DNA of 64,000 bases from Sphingomonas sp. R647 (lineage in GTDB: Bacteria; Pseudomonadota; Alphaproteobacteria; Sphingomonadales; Sphingomonadaceae), in assembly GCF_020177055.1 (NCBI RefSeq), contig NZ_JAIQXT010000005.1, positions 372,001 to 436,000 of the forward strand. Reading direction: 5' to 3'. The translations under genes were made by a program, and so were the position numbers. The number at the start of each line of letters is the position of its first letter. Position 1 is the stretch's first letter. The notes under the pieces were generated by a model. It was not told where the DNA came from. It was given only the letters and a program-made list of their open reading frames with translations, and did no database searches. This document shows positions 31,633 to 40,414 of the stretch, piece after piece.

Positions 31633-32564
31633 TGATTGTCGAGGGCAAGCCCCACATCCGTCCATGCCGATCGATCCCCAGCGACGGAAACGAGAACAAC
31701 GAGTGGGTCGCCTCGATCCCGCATCTCTATGATTGCCTGACGGTTCCGCTGCCATTGGCCGGCGCATCAGCGCTGCCCCGGCCGCGCGGCGGTAATGAGT
31801 CACGGATCGCGGCGATCCTGCGGGCCGAAGCGCCATGGATGGCGACAGCGATCGACCGTATTGCGGACCAGTGCGCACTCAACTTGTGGGCGGGCCGGCC
31901 TTGGCTATCGTTGCGGCCGATGTTGCTTACGGGACCGCCAGGTGCCGGCAAAACGCATCTCGCGCAGCGAATCGCAGATCTGTCCGGGTGCGGCAGCGCT
32001 CTTTTGTCGCTGGCCGGGGTGAGCAGTAATGCCGAATTGGCTGGCAACCCGCGGGGTTTTCGCCATCAGCAGCCGTGCTTCCCGGCGATGACGATGTTGA
32101 AGACCGGTACCGCCAATCCAGTGGTAATCATAGACGAGATCGACAAAGCGGCGGCCGGGAATATGGGCGATCCGGTTTCAACGCTGCTCGGCATGCTGGA
32201 GCGATCAACTGCTGCCCGGTTTTTCGACGGCTGCCTTGCGGTCGAGATCGACCTTAGCCACGTCAACTGGATCCTAACGGCCAACCGCATCGATCGGCTC
32301 CCCGCCCCGCTGTTGTCCCGCGTGGACGTGGTGGAGGTGGCCGGCCCCGGGCCGGAGCATGCCGAGTTGATCCTGGCCACGCTTTGGCGCGACGTTGCCC
32401 GCGATGTCGGACTGCTACCCTCGGCTCTGCCGGGCATCGAGCGCGGGTCGGAAGCGGCGTTGCTGCGATTGTTCCGCAACACCCGTTCAGTCCGCCGGCT
32501 GCGTCGAGCGATCGAGACGCTTGTGGCGGTGTCGGCGCGACATATGTCCCGCACGATCAACTGA
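31632..32564 (+). CDS. Lon-like AAA+ ATPase without protease domain, 310 aa
   Basis: ATP-driven remodelling protein. Walker A GPPGAGKT is at residues 101-108, Walker B VVIIDEIDK at about 164-172, sensor 1 ILTANR at about 214-219, an arginine-finger candidate LLSRVD at about 227-232, and a sensor 2 helix RSVRRLRRAIE near 290-300, which is of Lon type. The Ser-Lys protease domain of Lon is absent and no other effector domain is fused. It is coupled to the dead exonuclease paralogue and followed after 21 bases by another exonuclease gene. Substrate is probably DNA or a protein-DNA complex, by context only. Confidence 0.85.
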   Translation: MIVEGKPHIRPCRSIPSDGNENNEWVASIPHLYDCLTVPLPLAGASALPRPRGGNESRIAAILRAEAPWMATAIDRIADQCALNLWAGRPWLSLRPMLLTGPPGAGKTHLAQRIADLSGCGSALLSLAGVSSNAELAGNPRGFRHQQPCFPAMTMLKTGTANPVVIIDEIDKAAAGNMGDPVSTLLGMLERSTAARFFDGCLAVEIDLSHVNWILTANRIDRLPAPLLSRVDVVEVAGPGPEHAELILATLWRDVARDVGLLPSALPGIERGSEAALLRLFRNTRSVRRLRRAIETLVAVSARHMSRTIN

Positions 32565-32585
32565 CTTCGGCGGGAAGAATCAGGG

Positions 32586-33542
32586 ATGAGCCCCCTGACG
32601 AACGGGAAAAATGCTCGGCCGCGCAGGCCATCACTCAAACGGAAAGAAACCATGGAAATATTAAAGGCCGAGACTATCACTCTGCCCCGCGCTCGACGTT
32701 CTTGGGTAGTCCTGGACATCGAATCTGCAGTGCTCGATGATATCGGGCACAAGCGCTATCAGGTCATGGAGCGTTGGGTCCCCAGCGACGACAAGCCAAT
32801 CCGGCGAGGCTATACGCGCAGTGAGGATCCACTCACGTGTCCCAGATGGGTTTTCCAGACGATCACCACCGCCGCGGTCATGGTGCTTAGCGAAGACGCG
32901 CAGGGTGGCATTGACGTTGACCGCTTCGTAACGCTTTCTGCCCCGGAACAAAACGAGCGAGCCGTACTCTCCGGCATCCTGCGGGTCCTCGCAGAGGCGC
33001 CGAGCGAAACTGAAATCGTAACGTGGGCGGGTCTCGCTCATGATATTCCGCTGCTCATTAGCGGATGCATGCGTCACGGACTAACCCTGCCTCCAGGTTG
33101 GGGCTGGCTCATGCATGGCGGATTCCATAAGCAACGGCACCTCGACCTAGCTCACGCATTCACCGGCGGGATGCGTATGAAGCCTCTGCACTTGTCCGAG
33201 GTTCTGGCCGCGATGGACATCCCGGGCAAGTTGTCGTGCCCGCCTTTCGCGGTCACAGGACTTATACTTGCGGGCGAATGGGATAAAGTGAAAAGCGCCT
33301 GCGAAATCGACGTGGTTTCGACCGCCTGCCTGCTAGCGCGTTGGCGTGGACTAGTCGATGCCCGCGTCGCGGCGGTTGCGGTGGAGGATCGCATTCTGCG
33401 GCGCGTGATCAAGAAGCGTAAGGATCGCGAATACATCGCAGCGCTTGAAGCGCACCGACGAAAGCGCTTTGCGGCTCTCTTCGCAAAAACTGCTAGCGAT
33501 GCCAGCACGCTGGCGCCGTGGCTTGATCTTGACGCCGCTTAA
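32586..33542 (+). CDS. Second DEDD-family exonuclease-like protein, 318 aa
   Basis: Related to the exonuclease at the start of the module. Exo I is VVLDIESAV (Asp and Glu two apart), Exo II is TWAGLAHDIPLL, and Exo III is CEIDVVSTACLLARW. The four acidic positions are kept, but the Tyr or His that usually precedes the last Asp is not evident (SACEID), so activity may be altered. LDLAHAFTGG and LSEVLAAMDIPG match the middle blocks of its paralogues. The tail is basic (IKKRKDREY, RRKRFAALF). ATG 32586 gives the longest form; ATG 32652 (296 aa) starts closer to the domain. Confidence 0.72.
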   Translation: MSPLTNGKNARPRRPSLKRKETMEILKAETITLPRARRSWVVLDIESAVLDDIGHKRYQVMERWVPSDDKPIRRGYTRSEDPLTCPRWVFQTITTAAVMVLSEDAQGGIDVDRFVTLSAPEQNERAVLSGILRVLAEAPSETEIVTWAGLAHDIPLLISGCMRHGLTLPPGWGWLMHGGFHKQRHLDLAHAFTGGMRMKPLHLSEVLAAMDIPGKLSCPPFAVTGLILAGEWDKVKSACEIDVVSTACLLARWRGLVDARVAAVAVEDRILRRVIKKRKDREYIAALEAHRRKRFAALFAKTASDASTLAPWLDLDAA

Positions 33543-33560
33543 CCCTTGGGCCGGACTTAC

Positions 33561-33585
33561 AACCACCAGGTGGCATGTGGTGGTT
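33561..33585. repeat. Inverted repeat between exonuclease and recombinase genes
   Basis: AACCACCA (33561-33568) and TGGTGGTT (33578-33585) form an 8-bp stem between convergent genes. It may end transcripts of either gene; there is no U tract. Confidence 0.45.
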
Positions 33586-33636
33586 ATGAGTCCCGACCCT
33601 GGGCAACTACGGCAATTTCTATAATCTCTCGAGCGG

Positions 33637-35235
33637 TTACGGCATAAACTTCGCGATGGTAATCCCCTGCCGATCGCCACCCCAGTCCTCCCAGCCAACA
33701 TGCATCTCTACGCCGGTCTTCGTGGCTATGACGACAATCAGGTGCTCGGATGAGAAAGACATGCGTTCGACAAGTCCGTGCGCAGCCTCCATCACCAGCG
33801 ACCTTGCCTCAAACCGGATGCGCTCATCCTCGTCGTTCAGCGTACCACGCAACTTTTGGATGCGGCGTCGATGCTGGGCCGGTGTCGCCGTACCGCGGGC
33901 GTCTTTGATGTGTCGCTCGAGTTCCACAATTGATGCGTCGAGTTCGTCGATCTCCTGAGTGATCGCCATCCACCTAGCCTTCACCTCAGGGCGGTTGGTC
34001 TCGACGTAAAGTGCAAGCGCCGTTTCGGCACGCTCTCGGTCAGTTTTCCGCTTGCGGATGCGTTCAGCCAGTTGGATCTCGAGCGGGCGGATTATCTCGG
34101 GTGACGAGAAGTGGCGGTCCTCCATCGCGTCGTAGAGGATCGCGTCAAGGATGCCGTCCTCCCAAACCGAATAGTTGAAGTGACGACCGTTCTGACAGCC
34201 AAGCCCCCGTTGGTACCTGTCGCAGATGAGGTAATCCTCGTTGACGATCGAGCCGTCAGCCCGAACCTTCTTTCCCTTGCCCCTGAAGGTCATCTTCGAG
34301 CCGCAGCCGCCGCAGACCGCTAGACCGCCAAATAGATTGACCAAACGTCGTCCGCGCCCACCGACCCGACGGGGGCGACCCGAAATGCTCTTGAGAGTAC
34401 GCGCGTAGAGGTCCTCATCGATGATACGGGGATAGTAGTCCTGGATGGGGTCGCCAACGGATTGGCGCGGTTCCCCCCGCGCCTTTTGGCCGGGCTGAAA
34501 CTCGCCGAGAACTGCGGGACCGGTTAGGATCTTCTGAATGTACGACGGATGCCAGCCCGACGCCCTGCCGAAAGTCGGAACGCCGTCGAGGTTAAGACCA
34601 CGCGCGATACTGTGCTTGCCGAGGCCGGCGCTAGTCTCTTCGAAAATGCGGCGGACGACAGCGACGCGCTCGGGGATCGGGACGAATCGCGCGGGCGTGC
34701 CCTCGACCGCAAGCCAAGCTGGTGCTCGGCGCGTCAGTACCTGGGTCTCACCATCTGCCAGTCTACGTCGCTTCGACGCCCATGCCGCCGCCAATCGCGA
34801 AGACTTCTTCTCCGACTCCTCGTTTGCGAGCTCAGCCTTGACCACGACCTCGATGATCGAGGCCATGTCCAGATTGTCCTTCGCGTAGCGCCGGTCGCCA
34901 TCGACGGTCGCCACGACGACGCCGAGGTCAGTGATATCGACGACCCACGAGAACACCTTCTTTGCCTTCTCACGCGACAGTCGATCCAGCTTCTCAGTCA
35001 GGAGCACCACCCCATCGGGATAAACACCGGCCTCGACATCAGCCACGAATTTCCCGAGTTCGCCAACGATAGCGTGACGCCCCTTGAACGCCGACACGCC
35101 ATCGTCCACGAGTTCGGCTACGACGTTCCATCCCTTTCTTGCCGCGAGCGCGCGACACTGTTCGCGCTGCCGCTCTAGGCTGCTGCCCTTCCCCTGCTCG
35201 GCCGAGGACCAGCGAATGTAGATAACGGCGTCCAT
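33637..35235 (-). CDS. Large serine recombinase/integrase, 532 aa
   Basis: Site-specific recombinase of the large serine family. The resolvase domain begins YIRWSSAEQGKGSSLERQ, with the catalytic Ser at about residue 10, and contains LTEKLDRLSRE. The recombinase domain has GWHPSYIQKILTGPAVLGE, and the zinc ribbon CGGCGSKM pairs with a later ICDRYQRGLGC. A coiled-coil-like helix (EIDELDASIVELERHIKD) follows, as in integrases that control direction. ATG 35235 has AGGA six bases before. It lies directly beside a truncated comM gene, the expected place for an integrase next to its attachment site. Confidence 0.9.
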   Translation of the reverse strand: MDAVIYIRWSSAEQGKGSSLERQREQCRALAARKGWNVVAELVDDGVSAFKGRHAIVGELGKFVADVEAGVYPDGVVLLTEKLDRLSREKAKKVFSWVVDITDLGVVVATVDGDRRYAKDNLDMASIIEVVVKAELANEESEKKSSRLAAAWASKRRRLADGETQVLTRRAPAWLAVEGTPARFVPIPERVAVVRRIFEETSAGLGKHSIARGLNLDGVPTFGRASGWHPSYIQKILTGPAVLGEFQPGQKARGEPRQSVGDPIQDYYPRIIDEDLYARTLKSISGRPRRVGGRGRRLVNLFGGLAVCGGCGSKMTFRGKGKKVRADGSIVNEDYLICDRYQRGLGCQNGRHFNYSVWEDGILDAILYDAMEDRHFSSPEIIRPLEIQLAERIRKRKTDRERAETALALYVETNRPEVKARWMAITQEIDELDASIVELERHIKDARGTATPAQHRRRIQKLRGTLNDEDERIRFEARSLVMEAAHGLVERMSFSSEHLIVVIATKTGVEMHVGWEDWGGDRQGITIAKFMP

Positions 35236-35257
35236 GATCAATCCTGTCCGGTGTAGA

Positions 35258-35285
35258 TCAACATTACATTAGCAGATTATGTCCA
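35258..35285. other. Island/comM junction (attachment site)
   Basis: On the minus strand comM reads normally to GGHNLLM and then meets TAA at 35264-35266, where an intact gene would continue into the GPPGSGKS Walker A loop. The serine recombinase start lies 29 bases further. The crossover must be at or near CATAATCTGCTAATG (35267-35281). The partner site with the comM remainder is not in this window. Confidence 0.75.
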
Positions 35286-35908
35286 CCAGCCGCCGCGATC
35301 TCGAGCGCGCGTTTGGCCGTCTCCTGCCCCTTCACCTGTTTGAGATCGGGCCCGAACCCCGGCGGGTCGGCCTCCCCCGGCTCCGGCGACCCAAGCAATT
35401 GCTGACCCTTCAAATGGTTGAGCAGCGCGATCAGGTCGGGCGCCGCCAGCACCGCGCCGGTCCCGGCCCACGCCGCCTCCGCACCCTGCGCGGCGGGGCA
35501 GATCAGCCCCTTCCCCTCCCCCGCCGCATGCAGCGCCGCGAGCAGCACGCCCGGCGACGAGGCAATGCGTCCGTCGAGCGCGAGTTCGCCGACCACGACA
35601 TAATCCGCCAGCGCCTCGGCATCGGTCACCCCCATCGCAGCGAGCAGCGCCAGCGCGATCGGCAGATCGAAATGCGACCCTTCCTTGGGCAAATCCGCAG
35701 GCGACAGGTTGAGGACGATATGTTTCGGCGGCATCGCAAGGCCGATCGCCGCCATCGCCGCGCGCACCCGCTCGCGGCTTTCCGCCACCGCCTTGTCCGG
35801 CAGGCCGACGATCATGAATTTGGGGAGGCCGGGGACGAGGTTGCACTGCACCTCGACGCTGCGCGCCTCCAGCCCCAGATACGCCACCGTTGAGACGCTC
35901 GCGACCAT
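35264..35908 (-). pseudogene. comM: 5' part of comM (YifB family), cut by island insertion, 214 codons
   Basis: N-terminal domain of the Mg-chelatase-like ATPase ComM, a branch-migration helicase used in natural transformation. The family start SVSTVAYLGLEARSVEVQ and NLVPGLPKFMIVGLPDKAV are intact, as are HIVLNLSPADLPKEGSHFD and DLKQVKGQETAKRALEIAA. The frame stops after GGHNLLM, immediately before the Walker A motif, so all of the ATPase core and C-terminal domain are missing. The remaining fragment cannot be active. ATG 35908 has GGGGGGA before it. Confidence 0.9.
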
Positions 35909-36013
35909 GAATCCCCCCGAATAATCCAGTCGTTGTAACGGGTTTTCGACGGCAGGGAACGGTTCGTCGTGCCTGCGTCTTGCATCTGCAACACACAACC
36001 CCACCTCGACGAG

Positions 36014-36298
36014 ATGCGCAGCACTCCGCATCCCTTTGTGCGAATCGCCCTGCTGGTGACCGGATGGACGCTGTTCCTCGTTGTCGCCCCGCTGGTCTCG
36101 CCCTTGCCCGGTCCGGCGGGGACAGTCGTCGCGGCGTTCGGGTTGATCCTGATCCTGCGCAATTCGCGTTGGGCGCGGATCCGATTCGTGCGGCTCAAGG
36201 CCCGCTGGCCGCGAGTCGGCGCGTTCATCGACCGGATTCTGGTCCGTGGAAGCGCCAAACGTCGCCGTGCGGTGGCAAAAAGGCTCGCCGCGAATTGA
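36014..36298 (+). CDS. Small membrane protein upstream of rpmH, 94 aa
   Basis: Two hydrophobic segments (about residues 8-30 and 32-48) separated by a proline-rich turn (LVSPLPGPAGT), then a strongly basic cytoplasmic tail (RFVRLKARWPR, GSAKRRRAVAKR). The layout is like PGPGW-type small membrane proteins (YbaN/DUF454-like tails), but I do not assign a family. It is followed by a terminator, so it is not in the rpmH operon. Confidence 0.65.
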   Translation: MRSTPHPFVRIALLVTGWTLFLVVAPLVSPLPGPAGTVVAAFGLILILRNSRWARIRFVRLKARWPRVGAFIDRILVRGSAKRRRAVAKRLAAN

Positions 36299-36335
36299 CT
36301 TCGCACTCCGCTTTGGCTAACGGCCCCGTTCACAC

Positions 36336-36358
36336 GGTCGCCCCTGCGGCGACCTTTT
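36336..36358 (+). terminator. Rho-independent terminator before rpmH
   Basis: GGTCGCC (36336-36342) pairs with GGCGACC (36348-36354) around CCTGC, followed by TTTT. It ends transcription of the small membrane protein gene 28 bases before rpmH. Confidence 0.7.
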
Positions 36359-36385
36359 CAGTTTCTAGAATTCAGGGAATGAGCG

Positions 36386-36520
36386 ATGAAGCGGACCTTT
36401 CAGCCGAGCAATCTGGTGCGAGCGCGCCGGCACGGCTTCCGGTCGCGCATGGCGACTCCGGGCGGCCGCAAGGTGATTCGCGCCCGTCGCGCCCGCGGCC
36501 GCAACAAGCTGAGCGCATAA
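36386..36520 (+). CDS. rpmH: 50S ribosomal protein L34, 44 aa
   Basis: The full L34 signature is present: [19 protein letters not shown], then [19 protein letters not shown] and the final NKLSA. Length is standard. It binds 23S rRNA in the large subunit. It is followed by rnpA, yidD, yidC and engB, the classic conserved order. AGGGA lies upstream of the ATG. Confidence 0.97.
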   Translation: MKRTFQPSNLVRARRHGFRSRMATPGGRKVIRARRARGRNKLSA

Positions 36521-36526
36521 GCCTGA

Positions 36527-36580
36527 CGCCAGCATCGCTGGCGCCACACCAGCCCGTTTCCTCAACCGGGGAAGCGGGCT
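36527..36580 (+). promoter_or_regulatory. Two hairpins between rpmH and rnpA
   Basis: CGCCAGC-ATC-GCTGGCG (36527-36543) and a longer stem from AGCCCG (36551-36556) to CGGGCT (36575-36580) with inner TTCC/GGAA pairing. They could lower rnpA expression relative to rpmH, as the two products are needed in very different amounts, or act as RNA processing sites. Confidence 0.5.
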
Positions 36581-36609
36581 GTTCTTGTTCGCCCATTCCG
36601 CTCGCGCGG

Positions 36610-36927
36610 ATGACGCAGCGCAAGGACTATCTCGCCGCCAATGCCGGCAAGCGCGTGCCGATGCCCGGCTTTGTCCTGATCGTCCGGCAACGCGGCGATG
36701 ACGATACGACGATGCGAATCGGCATCACCGTGTCGAAGAAGGTCGGCAACGCCGTCACCCGCAACCGCATGAAGCGCCGCTTTCGCGCGCTGGTCCGCGA
36801 AGTCCTTCCGGTCGACGGCGTCGCGGGCGCCGACCATGTCCTGATCGGCCGCGCGAGCGGGATCGAACGGGACTATGCCGCGCTCAAGGCGGAACTGGCC
36901 AAGGCGCTGGCGAAGGTGAAACGGTGA
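36610..36927 (+). CDS. rnpA: Ribonuclease P protein component, 105 aa
   Basis: Protein subunit of RNase P, which matures tRNA 5' ends. It shows RKDYLAANAGKR, the RNR-box region KKVGNAVTRNRMKRRFRAL, and a late DHVLIGRASG. At 105 residues from ATG 36610 it is slightly short; the open frame reaches further upstream, but without family character. The stop overlaps the yidD start, so the pair is translationally coupled. Confidence 0.94.
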   Translation: MTQRKDYLAANAGKRVPMPGFVLIVRQRGDDDTTMRIGITVSKKVGNAVTRNRMKRRFRALVREVLPVDGVAGADHVLIGRASGIERDYAALKAELAKALAKVKR

Positions 36928-37136
36928 TCGCGCGGCTGATGATCCTGGTCGCGCGCGCATGGCAGATCGGGCCGTCGCGGATCCTGCCGTCCAGCTGCCG
37001 TTACGCGCCAAGCTGTTCGGCCTATGCAATCGAGGCGCTCTCCCGCTATGGGGCGCTCAAGGGCGGATGGCTTGCGCTGCGGCGCATCCTTCGCTGCCAT
37101 CCATGGGGTGGGCACGGCTATGATCCCGTGCCCTGA
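36924..37136 (+). CDS. yidD: Membrane protein insertion efficiency factor YidD, 70 aa
   Basis: Small protein thought to help YidC insert membrane proteins. It carries the family core SSCRYAPSCSAYAIEAL and the end ILRCHPWGGHGYDPVP. GTG start at 36924 overlaps the rnpA stop by four bases. Length is normal. Confidence 0.95.
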   Translation: MIARLMILVARAWQIGPSRILPSSCRYAPSCSAYAIEALSRYGALKGGWLALRRILRCHPWGGHGYDPVP

Positions 37137-37157
37137 TTTCCTGAACCGGGGAATGAC

Positions 37158-38912
37158 GTGAAAGACGACCAGAAGAATTTCCTGCTGTTCGCAGTGATTG
37201 CCGGCCTGTTGCTGTTCGCATGGCCCGCGATCACCAGCTGGCTGTTCCCGACCCCACCCGCCACGACGGTGACCAAGGCAGCGGACGGCACGCCCAAGGT
37301 CGTCCCCAATCCGGGCGCGAACCCCACCGCCGACACGCCACAGGCGATCCGCGACCGCGACAGCGTCCTGCGCGAGAGCCCGCGCATCGCGATCGAAACG
37401 CCGACGGTACGCGGCACGCTCAACCTCAAGGGCGCGCGCATCGACGATCTGGTGCTGGTCAAGCACAAGGAGACGATCGCCAAGGACAGCCCGCCGATCC
37501 GCCTGCTCTCGCCGAGCGGCACGCGCGACGCCTATTTCGCCGGTTTCGGCTGGTCGGGTCAGGGCATCAACGCTCCCGGCCCCGACACCGTTTGGACGGC
37601 AAGCGGGTCGAAGCTGACCCCCACCACCCCGGTCACGCTCACCGCGACCAGCGGTACGCAGCGTTTCGCGATCGAGCTGTCGGTCGATGACGGCTATATG
37701 TTCACTGTCCGTCAGAAGGTCGCGAACCTGGGGCAAAAGGCGATTGCGGCGGCCGGCTATGGCTATCTGTATCGCTATGGCGCGGGCAAGGACCTCGACA
37801 CCTGGACCATCCATGCCGGCCCGGTCGCATCCTATGGCGGCGCGGTCGATTACGGCGTCAACTATTCGACGGTGACGGAAGAAGGCGCAAAGCGCTTCGA
37901 TTCCAAGGGCGGCTGGATCGGCTATACCGACATCTACTGGCTGACCGCGCTCGTGCCCGATCAGGGCATGCCGGTGGGTCTGAGCTTCCGCCCCGCCGCC
38001 AATGGCGCAACGCAGGCGCAGTTTGAGCCGACCGCGGCCCGCCAGGTCGCCCCGGGCCAGGTGATGACGCAGACGACGCGCTTCTTCGCCGGCGCGAAGG
38101 ACGTGAACCTGCTCGACCAATATGAGGAAGAGGGCGGCATCCGCCAGTTCGGCAAGTCGATCGACTGGGGCTGGTTCGAAATCTTCGAAAAGCCGATCTT
38201 CCACTATCTCCACTGGCTGTTCCGCATGGTCGGCAATTTCGGTCTGGCGATCATCCTGCTGACCGTGACCGTCCGCCTGCTGCTGTTCCCGATCGCGCAG
38301 AAGCAGTTCGCGTCGATGGCGGCGATCCGCGCGCTCCAGCCCAAGATGAAGGCGCTGCAGGATCGCTACAAGGACGACAAACCGCGCCAGCAGCAGGAGA
38401 TCATGAAGCTGTACAAGGATGAGAAGGTAAACCCGCTCGCGGGCTGCCTGCCGACCCTGCTGCAGATTCCGATCCTCTACGCGCTGTACAAGGTGCTGAT
38501 GCTGTCGATCGAAATGCGGCACCAGCCGCTGGTGCTGTGGGTCAAGGATCTGTCCGCGCCTGACCCTGCGAACCTCGTCAATCTGGTCCATTATCTGACC
38601 GGGATCCAGCTGCCGATGTTCCTGGCGCTGGGCGTGTTCCCGATCCTGCTCGGCGTATCGATGTGGGCGCAGTTCAAGCTGAACCCGGCGCCGACCGACG
38701 AAGTCCAGAAGCAGATGTTCGCGATCATGCCATGGATCCTGATGTTCGTGATGGCGCCGTTCGCGGCGGGTCTCCAGCTCTACTGGATCACCTCGAACCT
38801 GCTCACCATCGCGCAGCAGAAGTTCCTGTACATGCGCCACCCGGCGCTCAAGGAACCGATGCCCGCGACTGGCGCGGTGATCGACGCCAAGCCCGGCAAG
38901 GGGAAGAAGTGA
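37158..38912 (+). CDS. yidC: Membrane protein insertase YidC, 584 aa
   Basis: Inserts inner-membrane proteins with or without SecYEG. An N-terminal helix ([17 protein letters not shown]) is followed by the large periplasmic beta domain (about residues 60-340) and the conserved C-terminal five-helix domain, with [35 protein letters not shown] and [19 protein letters not shown]. The start is GTG 37158 with GGGGA before it; the ATG five bases earlier is in a blocked frame. The stop overlaps the engB start. Confidence 0.96.
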   Translation: MKDDQKNFLLFAVIAGLLLFAWPAITSWLFPTPPATTVTKAADGTPKVVPNPGANPTADTPQAIRDRDSVLRESPRIAIETPTVRGTLNLKGARIDDLVLVKHKETIAKDSPPIRLLSPSGTRDAYFAGFGWSGQGINAPGPDTVWTASGSKLTPTTPVTLTATSGTQRFAIELSVDDGYMFTVRQKVANLGQKAIAAAGYGYLYRYGAGKDLDTWTIHAGPVASYGGAVDYGVNYSTVTEEGAKRFDSKGGWIGYTDIYWLTALVPDQGMPVGLSFRPAANGATQAQFEPTAARQVAPGQVMTQTTRFFAGAKDVNLLDQYEEEGGIRQFGKSIDWGWFEIFEKPIFHYLHWLFRMVGNFGLAIILLTVTVRLLLFPIAQKQFASMAAIRALQPKMKALQDRYKDDKPRQQQEIMKLYKDEKVNPLAGCLPTLLQIPILYALYKVLMLSIEMRHQPLVLWVKDLSAPDPANLVNLVHYLTGIQLPMFLALGVFPILLGVSMWAQFKLNPAPTDEVQKQMFAIMPWILMFVMAPFAAGLQLYWITSNLLTIAQQKFLYMRHPALKEPMPATGAVIDAKPGKGKK

Positions 38913-39550
38913 CCGAATTCGACCCCGAGCTGATCGAGAGCGCGCGCAAGACCTTTGCCGGTCCGGTCGCGTTCCTGAAGTCCGCGCCCGCGCTCAACTT
39001 CCTGCCCGATGCGACGCTGCCGGAAGTGGCGTTTGCGGGGCGGTCGAATGTCGGCAAATCCTCGCTGCTCAACGCGCTCACCGGGCGCAACGGGCTGGCG
39101 CGCACGTCAAACACGCCGGGGCGGACGCAGGAGCTGAACTTCTTCGACGTCGGCGATCCGGTGAAGTTCCGGCTGGTCGACATGCCCGGCTACGGCTTTG
39201 CCAAGGCGCCCAAGGATGTCGTCAAGAAATGGCGCTTCCTCGTGAACGACTATCTGCGCGGGCGTGATGTGTTGAAGCGCGTGCTGGTGCTGATCGACAG
39301 CCGCCACGGCATCAAGGAGGTCGATCGCGACATCCTCGACATGCTCGACGCGGCGGCGGTCAGCTATCGCATCGTCATGACCAAGGGCGACAAGATCAAG
39401 CCCGCCGAACTCGCCGAAGTGACCCAGCGCACGATCGACGAAGCCCGCAAGCGCCCCGCCGCGCATCCCGACATTCTCGCGACATCGAGCGAGAAGGCCG
39501 ACGGCATCGCGGAACTGCGTGCTGCGGTGATCGAGGCGGTCAGCATCTGA
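38909..39550 (+). CDS. engB: Ribosome biogenesis GTPase EngB/YihA, 213 aa
   Basis: Essential small GTPase for large-subunit assembly. G1 is [11 protein letters not shown]2 region [10 protein letters not shown]3 [10 protein letters not shown]4 TKGDK. The GTG start at 38909 overlaps the yidC stop. Length and order match the conserved cluster, which ends here. Confidence 0.95.
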   Translation: MTEFDPELIESARKTFAGPVAFLKSAPALNFLPDATLPEVAFAGRSNVGKSSLLNALTGRNGLARTSNTPGRTQELNFFDVGDPVKFRLVDMPGYGFAKAPKDVVKKWRFLVNDYLRGRDVLKRVLVLIDSRHGIKEVDRDILDMLDAAAVSYRIVMTKGDKIKPAELAEVTQRTIDEARKRPAAHPDILATSSEKADGIAELRAAVIEAVSI

Positions 39551-39688
39551 CGATCAATTCCCGTCACGGGGAAGAACATAGTCGTTACTGCGCAAGATAA
39601 TGTCCCGAAAAAGCCGCTTACTGTCAGGAATTTAGCTGACAATATCCGCCCCGTCGTCTCAGCAGAGGCGAATCGAACTGGGGGTTTC

Positions 39689-40324
39689 ATGCTAAAGACT
39701 ATGACGGCCGCAACCGCGGCTGCGCTCGTGCTCGCGTCCACTCCGGCGCTGGCCAAGGAAAAGGTCGACAAGGATCAGGCGAAGGTCGCCGCGTCGATCG
39801 CAAAGATCAGCGCTGAAGGCACGGTCAGCCCGGTCGCGCTGACCTGGCCGACCGGCGTCACGTCGGGCACGCCGACGGTCGACGCGAGCGCGGTGCTGCC
39901 GAGCAACACCGAAATCGTGATCAAGATGAATTCGGAACTCAGCTCCAAGAAGGCACGCCCCGGCGACATCTTCGTCGCTTCGGTCTCGCAGGACGTGATG
40001 CTGGGCAACATGGTGGTCATCCCGCGCGGCACCGCCGCCAATGGCGTCGTCACCTATCGCACCGGCAAGGGTTCGTTCGGCAAGAGCGCGAAGATGAACT
40101 ACGAAATCCGCAGCGTCGAACTCAACGGCCAGCGCATCCCGGTGTCGGGTCAGTTCCGTCAGGAAGGCAGCGGCAACACCGGCGCGACCGTCGGCGCCGT
40201 CGCCGCAGCCGGCCTGATCGGCGGCTTGTTCGTCACCGGCCGCAGCGCCGTGGTCGAGGCCGGGCGTGAGCTGAAGGTTCACACGACGGCCGTGGTTCCG
40301 GTGTCGGTGCCCGCAGCCAACTAA
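39689..40324 (+). CDS. Secreted protein of unknown function, 211 aa
   Basis: Signal peptide MLKTMTAATAAALVLASTPALA with a clear AxA site. The mature protein has a conserved-looking beta domain (IVIKMNSELSSKKARPGDIF, VVIPRGTAANGVV, GQRIPVSGQF), with the look of a VirB10/TrbI-like beta-barrel fold in miniature, and a glycine-rich hydrophobic stretch (AAAGLIGGLFVTG) near the end. No enzyme motif. It stands alone between engB and a terminator. Confidence 0.75.
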   Translation: MLKTMTAATAAALVLASTPALAKEKVDKDQAKVAASIAKISAEGTVSPVALTWPTGVTSGTPTVDASAVLPSNTEIVIKMNSELSSKKARPGDIFVASVSQDVMLGNMVVIPRGTAANGVVTYRTGKGSFGKSAKMNYEIRSVELNGQRIPVSGQFRQEGSGNTGATVGAVAAAGLIGGLFVTGRSAVVEAGRELKVHTTAVVPVSVPAAN

Positions 40325-40351
40325 TCAGCGGATCCGGATCAAAAAAACAGG

Positions 40352-40384
40352 ACGACGCCCGGGCACTCCCGGGCGTCGTTTTTT
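40352..40384 (+). terminator. Rho-independent terminator
   Basis: ACGACGCCCGGG (40352-40363) pairs perfectly with CCCGGGCGTCGT (40368-40379) around CACT, followed by a run of six T. It ends the secreted-protein transcript. Confidence 0.93.
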
Positions 40385-40414
40385 GTGTGCGCTACCGCCG
40401 CCGATTGACCGCCG

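Noticed and set aside
1..35260. Search for the missing comM 3' half
   Set aside because: No frame on either strand shows the expected Walker A and Mg-chelatase motifs, so no left island end is claimed inside the window.
36873..38840. 655-codon minus-strand open frame opposite yidC
   Set aside because: Shadow of yidC with implausible Arg/Gln/His-rich product and no ribosome binding site.
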